Shown: positions 54,504 through 64,000 of the stretch, piece after piece
Layout: each line of letters starts with the position of its first letter
How positions within the stretch are numbered: the stretch's first letter is position 1
NCBI RefSeq assembly: GCF_900093605.1
Contig: NZ_FLYE01000023.1
Span: forward strand, 208,224 to 272,223
DNA: 64,000 bases
Direction: 5' to 3'
Origin: Candidatus Terasakiella magnetica
GTDB lineage: Bacteria; Pseudomonadota; Alphaproteobacteria; Rhodospirillales; Terasakiellaceae
Notes under the pieces: generated by a model
What the model was told of the DNA's origin: nothing
Database searches by the model: none
The model's input: only the letters and a program-made list of their open reading frames with translations
Translations under genes and position numbers: made by a program

Positions 54504-55790
54504 TTAGCTTTGGCGTTGCAAGATTGCGCAGAAGAACCCATCACTTTTGTGCAGGTCGGGGCGCATTTGCATAAACTCACCCTCAAACGGACATTCTGTA
54601 TCAAAAAGATCAGCCCAAGCTTCGCTAACAGGCAGGACGGTATAATTGTCATGACTGGTGAGGAACTTGGCAATCTGGTCTTCATTTTCGCGTTTGAGCA
54701 ACGAACAAGTTGCATAAACCACATAGCCACCCGGGCGCACCAGATGGGCGCTGCTATCAAGGATACGTTCTTGACGCCCGATCAGGTCTTCCAACAATTC
54801 AGAAGTCATTTTCCAGCGGCTTTCAGGCGCACGACGCCATGAACCAACACCGGAGCATGGCGCGTCAATTAATACGCGATCAAGGCGGGTTTCAAATTGC
54901 TTAAGCCATGGATCATTTTCTGCCTTGATGGGGTGAAGGTGCACATTGCTCACCTTGGCACGTTCAAGACGCGGGCGCATTTTATAAAGGCGGGTGGGGG
55001 AGATATCCAAGGCGTAAAGGGCGCCTTTATTTTCCATCTCTGCTGCCATGGCAAGTGTTTTACCACCAGCCCCTGCGCAAAAATCCATGACCAATTCACA
55101 GTCTTTAGGCTGGGTGAGCAGGGAAATCAGTTGTGAGCCTTCATCCTGAATATCAATCAGCCCCTCTTTATAGGCTTTAATCCCGCCCAGCTTGACCTTT
55201 TTCGCACTGCGCAAACCCCAAGGAGAATAGGGCGTTGGTTCAGCCTCAATATTCTGTGCTTTTAGGATTTCAACGGCTTTTGCCTTATCGGGGTGAAGGG
55301 CATTGATGCGTATATCAAGCGGGGCTTCTTGGTTAAGAGCGTTGATCACCTCTTCAAAATGCTCACCAAGGGACTCTCTTAAGTCTTTATCCAGCCACTC
55401 GGGATATTCAAATCGAATAGGATCGGGTGCGTTTGTGACATCATGGTCAGATAAAAGCGCCAATGTGCCGATTTCTTGGGCGCTTAAGGCCTCTGGCGCA
55501 TATTGATCCCCAGTAAAAAGACTTTGAACATCTTCTTCTTTAAGGGCGGCATCAATCAGCACGAGTGTGCGCGGGGTTGCTTCAAGTGAAACTTGTTCAG
55601 CCAGCCAGCCAAGTTTGGCACGATTGCGCAAAGTCTCATACAGACGCGTATTGATAAAACGACGGTCTTTTGATCCGGCATATCGTCTGGCTTTGAAATA
55701 ATCCGTGCTCAGTGCATCTGCCGGGCGTTTGCCTTCAAAGACTGCTTCAAGGAGTTCAATAACCGATTGGAGGCGCGCTGCTGGTTTCAT
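54504..55790 (-). CDS. rsmB: 16S rRNA (cytosine(967)-C5)-methyltransferase-like protein
   Basis: A 428-residue RsmB/NOP2-family methyltransferase. The N-terminal part (1-135) is NusB-like. The SAM domain has DFCAGAGGKTL and the two catalytic cysteines in DAPCSGVGSW and ATCSLLKREN. It modifies C967 of 16S rRNA by family. The gene lies downstream of the guaB terminator and is transcribed the same way. Confidence 0.88.
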   Translation of the reverse strand: MKPAARLQSVIELLEAVFEGKRPADALSTDYFKARRYAGSKDRRFINTRLYETLRNRAKLGWLAEQVSLEATPRTLVLIDAALKEEDVQSLFTGDQYAPEALSAQEIGTLALLSDHDVTNAPDPIRFEYPEWLDKDLRESLGEHFEEVINALNQEAPLDIRINALHPDKAKAVEILKAQNIEAEPTPYSPWGLRSAKKVKLGGIKAYKEGLIDIQDEGSQLISLLTQPKDCELVMDFCAGAGGKTLAMAAEMENKGALYALDISPTRLYKMRPRLERAKVSNVHLHPIKAENDPWLKQFETRLDRVLIDAPCSGVGSWRRAPESRWKMTSELLEDLIGRQERILDSSAHLVRPGGYVVYATCSLLKRENEDQIAKFLTSHDNYTVLPVSEAWADLFDTECPFEGEFMQMRPDLHKSDGFFCAILQRQS

Positions 55791-55805
55791 GATTTTTTCC
55801 CTCGC

Positions 55806-55855
55806 AAAAAAAGCAGGGGCCTATGTGAGGAGAAAAGAGAAAATGGCTCCTGCTT
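55806..55855 (-). terminator. Intrinsic terminator of guaB
   Basis: On the minus strand, AAGCAGGAGCC pairs with GGCCCCTGCTT (one G-U pair) over a 23-nt loop and is followed by a run of seven T residues. It lies between guaB and rsmB. Confidence 0.75.
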
Positions 55856-55874
55856 TCACAGGAGCACAATTTGG

Positions 55875-57392
<1,518 letters not shown>

Positions 57393-57469
57393 TTACCAAA
57401 CTTCCACAAGATTCATACATCCGGTCAAAGTTTTTTTTGCATGTGCGTAAAAAGTATAAGATGACAATC

Positions 57470-58183
57470 TTAGCTATAGTCGTTTTTACCACGAAAACCG
57501 CTGGCAATCAGATAAGTCTCAGATGAATCTTTGCGGCTTGCGGGTGGTTTTGCATGGCGCACAGAAAGAAAAGATTTTTTCAGTTCTTGCAGCAAGGCGG
57601 TTTCTGTTCCCCCTGCAAGAACTTTCGCGACAAACCAGCCATTGGGTTTAAGCACTTCTTGTGCAAAAAAAGCCGCTGCTTCGACAAGGGCGGTGATGCG
57701 CAGATGGTCAGTTTGTGGATGACCACTGGCCGCAGCCGCCATATCACTTAAGACCACATCAACGGAGCCGCCGATGACTTCTTTTAAGCGATCTGGTGCA
57801 TCATTTTCCATGAAATCCCCAACCAGCAAGGTCGCACCGGGAATGTCTTCAACTTCTTGAAGGTCGATACCGATGACGTGACCGTCAGGATTTTTCTCTG
57901 CTTCAATACGTTCTGCGGCAACTTGGGTCCAACCGCCCGGTGCGCAGCCAAGATCGACAATTTTTTGACCGGGTTTTAAAAACTGGAAACGATCATCAAT
58001 TTCAATCAGTTTAAAGGCCGCGCGTGAGCGATAGCCCTTGCGACGGGCTTCTTGAACATAAGGGTCATTGAGTTGACGTTGCAGCCACCGTGTGGAAGAC
58101 GACTTGCGACCACGCGCAGTTTTAACCCGTACGGTTTTGTCGCGTCGGGCTTGGGTGGTTTTCCATTTCTTACTTTGGGACAT
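57470..58183 (-). CDS. rlmE: 23S rRNA (uridine(2552)-2'-O)-methyltransferase
   Basis: A 237-residue RlmE/FtsJ-family enzyme. The basic N-terminus is followed by YRSRAAFKLIEID (catalytic Lys of the K-D-K-E set), the SAM loop VDLGCAPGGW (about 75-84), the Asp in LSDMAAAASG and the Lys in FVAKVL. It methylates U2552 of 23S rRNA. It lies downstream of ppx/gppA, a usual alphaproteobacterial pair, with a 100-bp gap. Confidence 0.93.
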   Translation of the reverse strand: MSQSKKWKTTQARRDKTVRVKTARGRKSSSTRWLQRQLNDPYVQEARRKGYRSRAAFKLIEIDDRFQFLKPGQKIVDLGCAPGGWTQVAAERIEAEKNPDGHVIGIDLQEVEDIPGATLLVGDFMENDAPDRLKEVIGGSVDVVLSDMAAAASGHPQTDHLRITALVEAAAFFAQEVLKPNGWFVAKVLAGGTETALLQELKKSFLSVRHAKPPASRKDSSETYLIASGFRGKNDYS

Positions 58184-58283
58184 ATCAACACTTATATAAA
58201 AGAAGTCATTTGCTAAGCACTACATAGTCTTCTTTATAACAGAAATAAAGTGTTAAGGCAGTAAACTCGTCAAATAGGCCCTT

Positions 58284-59309
58284 TTAAGGGGTGAGTTCTT
58301 GTTCCGTTGTACGCATCAGCTTAAGCAAGATACCTTCACGAATGCCACGATCAGCAATGGTCAACTCGCCCACAGGCCAGAGTTTGCATAAGGCTTCCAA
58401 AATGGCGCAGCCTGCAATGACAAGGTCGGCACGGTTGGCCCCAATACAGGGGTGAGCTGCGCGTTCATCCTCATTCATCTCAAGCAAGTTGTGTGAGACA
58501 CGATGGATTTCATCAAAGGGCAGGTTCATGCCATCTACTTTTGAGCGCAGGTATCTTGGCAGGTTTAGGTGAATGGCACCAAGGGTGGTGACCGTGCCGG
58601 ATGTGCCCAACATCTGGACCACACCGTTTGCCACTTCATTTACAATGTTATTGCGCTCACTAAATTCTTCAATTTCAGCAAGAACCATTTCTTGGATGGC
58701 CTGATAGCTTTCCTCGCTGACTTCATTATTGTGCGCATATTCTTCAGAAACAGTCACAACCCCGATGGGCAGGGAGATAATATCAACGACCTGAGGGTCG
58801 CCCATACGGTCAAGCTCAATCCACATGATCTCCGTACTGCCACCGCCAATATCAAAGACAAGGCCTTTGGGTTTTTTCAGGTTTAAAAGAGAGGCACATC
58901 CGGTTAAGGCGAGGCTGGCTTCTTCTTCAGGATTAATCGCTTCAAGCTGAAGACCCGTTTCACTTTGAACGCGGGTGAGGAAATCAAGGGCGTTTTCAGC
59001 ACGCCGGCATGCTTCTGTTGCAACAGAACGTACAAACGAGACATTGCGGTTCTGGATTTTCTTTGAACACACAAGCAAGGCCTTAAGCGTGCGCTCCATG
59101 GCATCATCACTTAAGCGACCACTTTGGGCCACATCTTCGCCAAGGCGGGTAATGCGTGAAAATGAGTCAACAACGCGAAAGCCCTGTTTGGTACGCCGGG
59201 CAATGAGCATACGGCAGTTATTAGTCCCCAAATCCAATGCAGCATATAAAGGCATGGTCGCAGATTTTGCACCACGGGTATGGCCTTTTCGTTTTTTCCT
59301 ATTGTGCAT
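58284..59309 (-). CDS. Ppx/GppA exopolyphosphatase-family phosphatase
   Basis: A 341-residue ASKHA-fold phosphatase. AALDLGTNNCRMLIAR (about 26-41) is the P-loop, VFDIGGGSTEI the second nucleotide motif and GTSGTVTTLGAIHL the third. It degrades polyphosphate or pppGpp. It is shorter than E. coli Ppx, as usual in alphaproteobacteria, lacking the C-terminal HD part. The ATG at 59309 was chosen; a GTG at 59324 and an ATG at 59255 are possible. Confidence 0.88.
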   Translation of the reverse strand: MHNRKKRKGHTRGAKSATMPLYAALDLGTNNCRMLIARRTKQGFRVVDSFSRITRLGEDVAQSGRLSDDAMERTLKALLVCSKKIQNRNVSFVRSVATEACRRAENALDFLTRVQSETGLQLEAINPEEEASLALTGCASLLNLKKPKGLVFDIGGGSTEIMWIELDRMGDPQVVDIISLPIGVVTVSEEYAHNNEVSEESYQAIQEMVLAEIEEFSERNNIVNEVANGVVQMLGTSGTVTTLGAIHLNLPRYLRSKVDGMNLPFDEIHRVSHNLLEMNEDERAAHPCIGANRADLVIAGCAILEALCKLWPVGELTIADRGIREGILLKLMRTTEQELTP

Positions 59310-59926
59310 GTAATTTGGAGCCACTTTATATAGGTGCCTTTTATTGCTTATTTAATGTGTTACAAATTCCTTACACTCTTTCTATACGAAGAAGCCCTAA
59401 ATGCGAAAGACATATTGTATAGAAATGTAAAAAATCACGAAAACCATCAAGGGAATAAAATACCGAATTTTGGAAAAAATATACGCCAAAAGAGGTACTT
59501 CTTTTGACAGGTCGTAAGTGATTCTAGGTAATTAGCCATGCAGTTTTCGGATTTCAGGCATGAATTAAACGCATATTGCACTGCACAAAGTAAAAAAAGT
59601 TGGCGGTAATACCAGAAACTTAGGCTTTGTGCCGTTTTTTAATTAGAGTGGTTCAAGACTAGCGGAAAATAAAGGGTTGCCGGGGTGTGTCGATTAGGGT
59701 TTTCTTGTTCGCAAGTGCAAAAACATGTTTGCGAGCCCTACAAAAAATTAAAATTTCTCAATTTTTTTTGCATTGATTGCTGGACCATGGGTCCTTAGTT
59801 GCGGTACAAAATTGCGGGTTACGGCGCTTTGTTTGTAATAAAGTTGTCGTATTTTAATTTTTTGGAACAATAAACCGCTGCATTTTTTGTGGCGGAAGCT
59901 CTCATTTGTAGGGGAGGCTTTTTTTT
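59310..59926. other. Long AT-rich non-coding leader region
   Basis: 617 bp without a convincing gene. It contains a possible promoter facing right (TTGACA 59504-59509, 17-bp spacer, GGTAAT 59527-59532), an inverted repeat TCGCAA/TTGCGA (59709-59734), a small palindrome GGACC-ATG-GGTCC (59782-59794) and, just before the next gene, a strong GGGGAGG ribosome site. No named riboswitch is recognised. The stretch may be a long regulated 5' leader of the symporter operon. Confidence 0.5.
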
Positions 59927-60187
59927 ATGAGTAATCATGACGGACAAGGCTACTGGGCTGCGAATATTCGCCTCGTAACTTGGCTTCTGGTTGTATGGGC
60001 AATCTGTTCATATGGCTTTGGTATTCTCCTGCGTGACGCGCTGGATGCTATGGTACCGTTTGGTGGTGTTGGACTGGGTTTCTGGTTTGCACAACAGGGT
60101 TCAATTCTCGTTTTCTTGGCGATCATTGTGATCTATACTAAGAAAATGTCACAAATTGACGAAGATTTCGGCGTACACGAAGACTAA
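59927..60187 (+). CDS. DUF4212 small subunit of sodium:solute symporter
   Basis: An 86-residue membrane protein with two TM helices (about 15-35 and 45-72), of the DUF4212 family. It is always found directly before a VC_2705-type sodium:solute symporter and is thought to be its small subunit. GGGGAGG before the ATG is a strong ribosome site. Codon choice (GGT, GCT, CGT, ATC) suggests high expression together with the next gene. Confidence 0.9.
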   Translation: MSNHDGQGYWAANIRLVTWLLVVWAICSYGFGILLRDALDAMVPFGGVGLGFWFAQQGSILVFLAIIVIYTKKMSQIDEDFGVHED

Positions 60188-60209
60188 TATCGTCTGGGGA
60201 ATGACTAAT

Positions 60210-61985
60210 ATGGATTTAACTACACTAACGTATATCTTTGTGGGCGGCTCTTTCGCGCTCTACTTTGGTATCGCAATTTGGGCCAGAGCTGGTTCTACAG
60301 GTGAATTCTACGCTGCGGGTCGCGGCGTACACCCAGTAGCAAACGGTATGGCTACAGCTGCTGACTGGATGTCAGCTGCATCATTTATCTCAATGGCGGG
60401 TCTTATTGCCTTTAAAGGTTACGACGCATCTATCTTCTTGATGGGTTGGACTGGCGGTTACGTGCTTTTGGCACTGCTTCTCGCTCCTTACCTGCGTAAA
60501 TTCGGCAAATTCACTGTGCCGGAATTCGTTGGTGACCGTTTCTATTCTTCTACAGCACGTGTAACAGCGGTTGTTTGCTTGATCGTAGCGTCTATCACTT
60601 ACGTTATCGGTCAGGTAAAAGGTATCGGTGTTGCATTTGGTCGCTTCTTGGAAGTTGATTACGCAACTGGTCTGATCATTGGTATGGTTACAGTAGCTTT
60701 CTACGCCGTTCTCGGTGGTATGAAAGGTGTAACTTACACTCAGATCGCTCAGTACTGCGTATTGATCTGTGCTTACACAGTTCCTGCTGTATTTATCTCT
60801 TTGAACCTCACTGGTTCTCCATTGCCACAAGTCGGCCTGTTCTCTGAAACAGAGGGCGGCATTGCTATGTTGACTAAATTGGACATGGTAATCACTGATC
60901 TTGGCTTTAAAGAGTACACTGCTCAAAAGGGCGGGATGATGAACATGTTGTTCTACACCTTCTCCCTGATGATCGGTACAGCTGGTCTGCCACACGTAAT
61001 CATTCGTTTCTTCACAGTACCTAAAGTACGTGACGCACGTGCATCTGCTGGTTGGGCATTGGTCTTCATCGCGATCCTTTACACGACAGCTCCTGCTGTT
61101 GGTGCAATGGCTCGTTTGAACCTGATGAACGCTATCCAGGTTGGTGACGTTGGCGCTGCTGATGGTAACTTGAAGTATGACGAACGTCCTCAGTGGTTCA
61201 AAAACTGGGAAGCTACTGGCCTTCTGAAATATGAAGACAAAAATGGCGACGGCCGTATCCAATACTACAACGACAAGAACAAAGATTTCGCTGCTAAAGC
61301 CGCTGCATGGGGCTGGAAAGGCAACGAGATGGTTAAAGTTGACCGCGACATCATGGTTCTTGCGAACCCAGAAGTTGCACAACTTCCTAACTGGGTAATT
61401 GCTCTTGTTGCTGCTGGTGGTTTGGCTGCTGCCTTGTCTACTGCTGCTGGTCTTCTTCTCGCAATTTCTTCTGCTGTATCGCATGACTTGTTAAAGTCTA
61501 CGTTCATGCCAGAAATTTCTGAGAAACAAGAACTGTTGTATGCTCGTCTTGCTATGATCGGTGCGATCATCTTGGCTGGTTACTTCGGTCTGAACTCTCC
61601 AGGTTTCGCTGCACAGACAGTGGCACTTGCGTTCGGTTTGGCTGCATCTTCAATCTTCCCTGTTTTGATGATGGGTATCTTCTCTAAGAAAATGAACAGT
61701 ACTGGCGCTATCGCTGGTATGGCAGCTGGTATCGGCTCCACTTTGCTGTACATCTTCTCTTATAAAGGTTTCTTCTTCATCAAAGGTACAGAACTGTTTG
61801 TTAACACTCCTGCTAACCACATGTTCGGTATCTCTCCAGAAGCATTCGGTACTGTTGGTGCGATCATCAACTTTGCAGTAGCGTTCATCGTGATGAACAT
61901 GTCTGCTCCAGTTCCGGCTGAAATCGAAGCTATGGTTGAAGACATTCGTATCCCTAAAGGTGCGGGTGCTGCTCAAGATCACTAA
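60210..61985 (+). CDS. VC_2705-family sodium:solute symporter
   Basis: A 591-residue inner-membrane symporter related to ActP and SSS proteins, probably for acetate or another short organic acid. About 13 TM helices are visible; AAGRGVHPVANGMATAADWMSAASF (given in part) is the family's conserved block. A polar insert (about 330-385) contains DKNGDGRIQYYN, an EF-hand-like loop (Asp343, Asn345, Asp347). The ATG at 60210 is nine bases after GGGGA; the ATG at 60201 abuts that site. Codon use differs clearly from most of the window, pointing to strong expression. Confidence 0.9.
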   Translation: MDLTTLTYIFVGGSFALYFGIAIWARAGSTGEFYAAGRGVHPVANGMATAADWMSAASFISMAGLIAFKGYDASIFLMGWTGGYVLLALLLAPYLRKFGKFTVPEFVGDRFYSSTARVTAVVCLIVASITYVIGQVKGIGVAFGRFLEVDYATGLIIGMVTVAFYAVLGGMKGVTYTQIAQYCVLICAYTVPAVFISLNLTGSPLPQVGLFSETEGGIAMLTKLDMVITDLGFKEYTAQKGGMMNMLFYTFSLMIGTAGLPHVIIRFFTVPKVRDARASAGWALVFIAILYTTAPAVGAMARLNLMNAIQVGDVGAADGNLKYDERPQWFKNWEATGLLKYEDKNGDGRIQYYNDKNKDFAAKAAAWGWKGNEMVKVDRDIMVLANPEVAQLPNWVIALVAAGGLAAALSTAAGLLLAISSAVSHDLLKSTFMPEISEKQELLYARLAMIGAIILAGYFGLNSPGFAAQTVALAFGLAASSIFPVLMMGIFSKKMNSTGAIAGMAAGIGSTLLYIFSYKGFFFIKGTELFVNTPANHMFGISPEAFGTVGAIINFAVAFIVMNMSAPVPAEIEAMVEDIRIPKGAGAAQDH

Positions 61986-62025
61986 GATTTATTCTTAGAG
62001 TTCTAAGCGAACCAATCTAAAGAAG

Positions 62026-62053
62026 CGGGCTCTGCATTTGCAGGGCCCGTTTT
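62026..62053 (+). terminator. Intrinsic terminator after the symporter gene
   Basis: A 10-bp stem CGGGCTCTGC / GCAGGGCCCG (one G-U pair) with a 4-nt loop is followed by TTTTC TTTT. It separates the symporter operon from the regulator gene. Confidence 0.85.
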
Positions 62054-62196
62054 CTTTTGTTCTAAGCTCCTATTTGTGCGCGCAAACGACCCATTCGAAA
62101 GTTGCATATCTAATGCGATAGTCTTGCGCTTGACCTTTAGGTCGAAAACGACCAATGTAGTCAAAATTTGATTCGGGTTAAAAAAGGGGACCTTAT

Positions 62197-64000
62197 ATGG
62201 ACATCGAACTGATCGAGATAAGGGATTTTCTAAAAGTACATCATCCTTTTGATCTCTTGCCAGAAGAGGCAATTGAAACACTACCAACAACGATCGAAGT
62301 TCGTTATGCCCGTCGTGGCACCGTGATGTTTGAGCCGGGGGATGAAAATAAATTCTTGTGGGTCGTGCGCACAGGTGCGGTTGAAACACATGACCCTGAA
62401 GGCCACTTACTTGCCCGCCTGTCTGAAGGGGAATGTTTTGGCGTGCGTGCCCTGTTGCGCGGTGGTGTTGCAGTAAATCGCTGTGAAGCCATTGAAGACA
62501 GCTTGCTCTACCTGTTACCCGTCACTGAATTTAATCGCCTTTGTAGTGAATATCCTCAGTTCTCCTTCTTCTTTGCCCCTATGGGCGGGGATCGTTTGCG
62601 CTCAGCTCGTGAACATGTGGAAACCGGCGGTGATGACGGTATGGGTCTTATGTCGGCCAAGGTGCGCGACATGCTTAAACGTGAACCAATTACCACGAAG
62701 GCAGATGTTACAATCCAGCAGGCGGCTCAAGTCATGTCGGATGAAGGGGTATCTTGCCTTCTTGTCACTGATAATGACAAATTATCCGGTATTGTGACGG
62801 ATAAGGATTTGCGCAAACGTGTTGTTGCAGAAGGCCTATCTTATGATCAGCCCTTAGCAGAGATCATGACGCCAGACCCTATTCATATTGATGCAGAAGA
62901 CTATCTGTTTGATGCGTTATTGACCATGTCGCGAAACAATATCCGCCATCTTCCCATCCTTGATGGTGAGAAAGTCGCAGGTGTTGTAACCACAACGAAT
63001 ATTATCCAAAAACAGACCACCTCCATGGTTTATCTTGTGGGTGACATCTATAAACGTGAAACTGTTTCGGGCTTGCGCGAAGTGGTGAAACAGGTGCCAT
63101 CTATGGTGATGAACCTTGTTGATAGCGGGGCGACGGCCCATAATATTGGTCACGTGGTTTCTACTGTGACTGATGCCATTGCCACACGTTTGTTGCAAAT
63201 GGCAGAAGAAAAACTCGGCAAAGCGCCGGTTCCTTTTGCATGGATTGTTGTGGGCTCAGAAGCGCGCCATGAACAAACGGCACTTTCTGATCAGGATAAT
63301 GGTCTGATCCTTGATGATAGCTATGATGAAGCGACCCATGGGGATTATTTCCGTGAACTGGCGAAGTTTGTCAGCGATGGATTGAATGAATGTGGTTATG
63401 TCTATTGCCCGGGTGATGTGATGGCAACCAATGATAAATGGCGCCAGCCTTTATCAGGTTGGAAGAACTATTTCTCTAAATGGATTGATGCACCAGAGCC
63501 AGAAGCCCTTATGCATTCCAGCATCTTCTTTGATATGCGCAGTATTTATGGCGAGGAAAGCCTCTATACGGACTTGCGTGATTTTGTCCTGAAAAAGTCA
63601 ACTGGCAACCGTATCTTCTTATCCTTTATGGCAGGTAATGCGCTGACCCACCAGCCCCCCCTTGGCTTCTTCAAGAATTTCGTGCTGATCCGCGGTGGGG
63701 AACATGACCATACGTTTGATCTCAAACATAATGGTGTAGTACCGATTATCGACCTTGCACGGACCTATTCACTGGATGCGGGCCTTTCTGAGGTCAATAC
63801 GGAAGAGCGTTTGCGCGCAGCTGTTGAAAAGAAAATCATTTCTCAAGACGGGGCAGATGATCTGCTTGATGCACTTGAATTTATCAGCATCACGCGTCTT
63901 CGCCATCAGGCTAAGCAAATCCGCAATTCTCAAAAGGCTGATAACTTCATGCCGCCTGAAGATATGTCTCATTTTGAACGCAACCACCTAAAAGACGCGT
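62197..64000 (+). CDS. cNMP/CBS/DUF294 nucleotidyltransferase-like regulator (3' truncated)
   Basis: 601 codons of an open frame that runs off the window. Domains in order: cNMP-binding (about 15-130), two CBS domains (about 155-280), DUF294 nucleotidyltransferase-like (about 300-440; GSEARHEQTALSDQDNG with the SDxD active-site Asp pair), and DUF294_C (about 470-600). Such proteins, related to GlnD-type enzymes, commonly follow DUF4212/SSS symporter genes and may regulate them. AAGGGGA precedes the ATG. The substrate of the nucleotidyltransferase is unknown. Confidence 0.9.
   Translation, partial: MDIELIEIRDFLKVHHPFDLLPEEAIETLPTTIEVRYARRGTVMFEPGDENKFLWVVRTGAVETHDPEGHLLARLSEGECFGVRALLRGGVAVNRCEAIEDSLLYLLPVTEFNRLCSEYPQFSFFFAPMGGDRLRSAREHVETGGDDGMGLMSAKVRDMLKREPITTKADVTIQQAAQVMSDEGVSCLLVTDNDKLSGIVTDKDLRKRVVAEGLSYDQPLAEIMTPDPIHIDAEDYLFDALLTMSRNNIRHLPILDGEKVAGVVTTTNIIQKQTTSMVYLVGDIYKRETVSGLREVVKQVPSMVMNLVDSGATAHNIGHVVSTVTDAIATRLLQMAEEKLGKAPVPFAWIVVGSEARHEQTALSDQDNGLILDDSYDEATHGDYFRELAKFVSDGLNECGYVYCPGDVMATNDKWRQPLSGWKNYFSKWIDAPEPEALMHSSIFFDMRSIYGEESLYTDLRDFVLKKSTGNRIFLSFMAGNALTHQPPLGFFKNFVLIRGGEHDHTFDLKHNGVVPIIDLARTYSLDAGLSEVNTEERLRAAVEKKIISQDGADDLLDALEFISITRLRHQAKQIRNSQKADNFMPPEDMSHFERNHLKDA

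Noticed and set aside
59778-59794. Palindrome GGACC-ATG-GGTCC as an attachment or operator site
   Set aside because: It is a short single copy with no integrase or other context; it is mentioned only within the leader description.
60390-61484. A 364-codon open frame on the minus strand inside the symporter gene
   Set aside because: It is antisense to a clear membrane transporter with strong codon bias. The translated product is Cys/His/Ser-rich without domain character, and there is no ribosome site.

Overview
The window reads as the chromosome of a free-living, probably marine alphaproteobacterium. GuaA, GuaB, glyQS, PPDK, MeaB, the decaprenyl-type diphosphate synthase, the YgfZ protein and many PAS/hybrid sensor kinases all look alphaproteobacterial. 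A Rhodospirillales relative such as Terasakiella is a reasonable guess, but no marker here proves it. There are no rRNA or tRNA genes that I can recognise, no CRISPR array, no insertion sequence and no prophage. Coding density is high; the only long gene-free stretch is 59310-59926.

Layout. 1-3619: assimilatory nitrate/nitrite reduction (3' end of nirB, nirD, nasA). 3626-6486: a divergent signalling pair, a response regulator with an RsbW-like ATPase output and a PAS-PAS histidine kinase. 6546-20010: the most unusual block. On the minus strand lie a secreted trypsin-like protease operon with DUF4384, CsgG/GNA1162-like, LPP20-like and small exported proteins; an OmpR-type two-component system; a methyl-accepting chemoreceptor; and a secreted caspase-like protein with a lipoprotein. 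Divergent on the plus strand are a cytochrome b561-diheme fusion, an SHP-type oxygen-binding cytochrome (DUF1924) and a diheme cytochrome c. 20014-28000: hybrid kinase, quinone oxidoreductase, polyprenyl diphosphate synthase, DUF2007 protein, tRNA methyltransferase-like protein and a c-heme-containing diguanylate cyclase. 28106-35968: two small membrane proteins, glyQS, ppdK and a MeaB GTPase. 36035-39901: FecR-domain protein, Na+:neurotransmitter-type symporter, solute-binding protein and YgfZ. 40042-47019: a tight glycan cluster (three GT4-type and one GT2 glycosyltransferase, an asparagine synthetase) ending in a dihydroorotase-like amidohydrolase. 47030-51209: cNMP-binding protein, FliN-like protein, small protein, hybrid kinase and receiver protein. 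51362-59309: guaA, TetR regulator, TSUP permease, RsmB, guaB, RlmE and Ppx/GppA. 59927-64000: DUF4212/sodium:solute symporter pair and a cNMP/CBS/DUF294 regulator cut by the window end.

Main discovery. Five promoter regions inside 11.4-18.0 kb carry the same direct repeat. Its half-site is close to TGTCAGCTT or TGTAAGCTT, the two copies start 11 bp apart, and a -10-like hexamer begins exactly 16 nt after the start of the proximal half-site. These sites stand in front of the protease operon, the response regulator itself, the chemoreceptor, the caspase operon and the divergent cytochrome operon. This suggests one autoregulated two-component regulon joining an oxygen-binding cytochrome pathway, a chemoreceptor, a periplasmic trypsin-like protease and an exported caspase-like protein. 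The functional link is inferred; the repeats and their spacing are directly visible.
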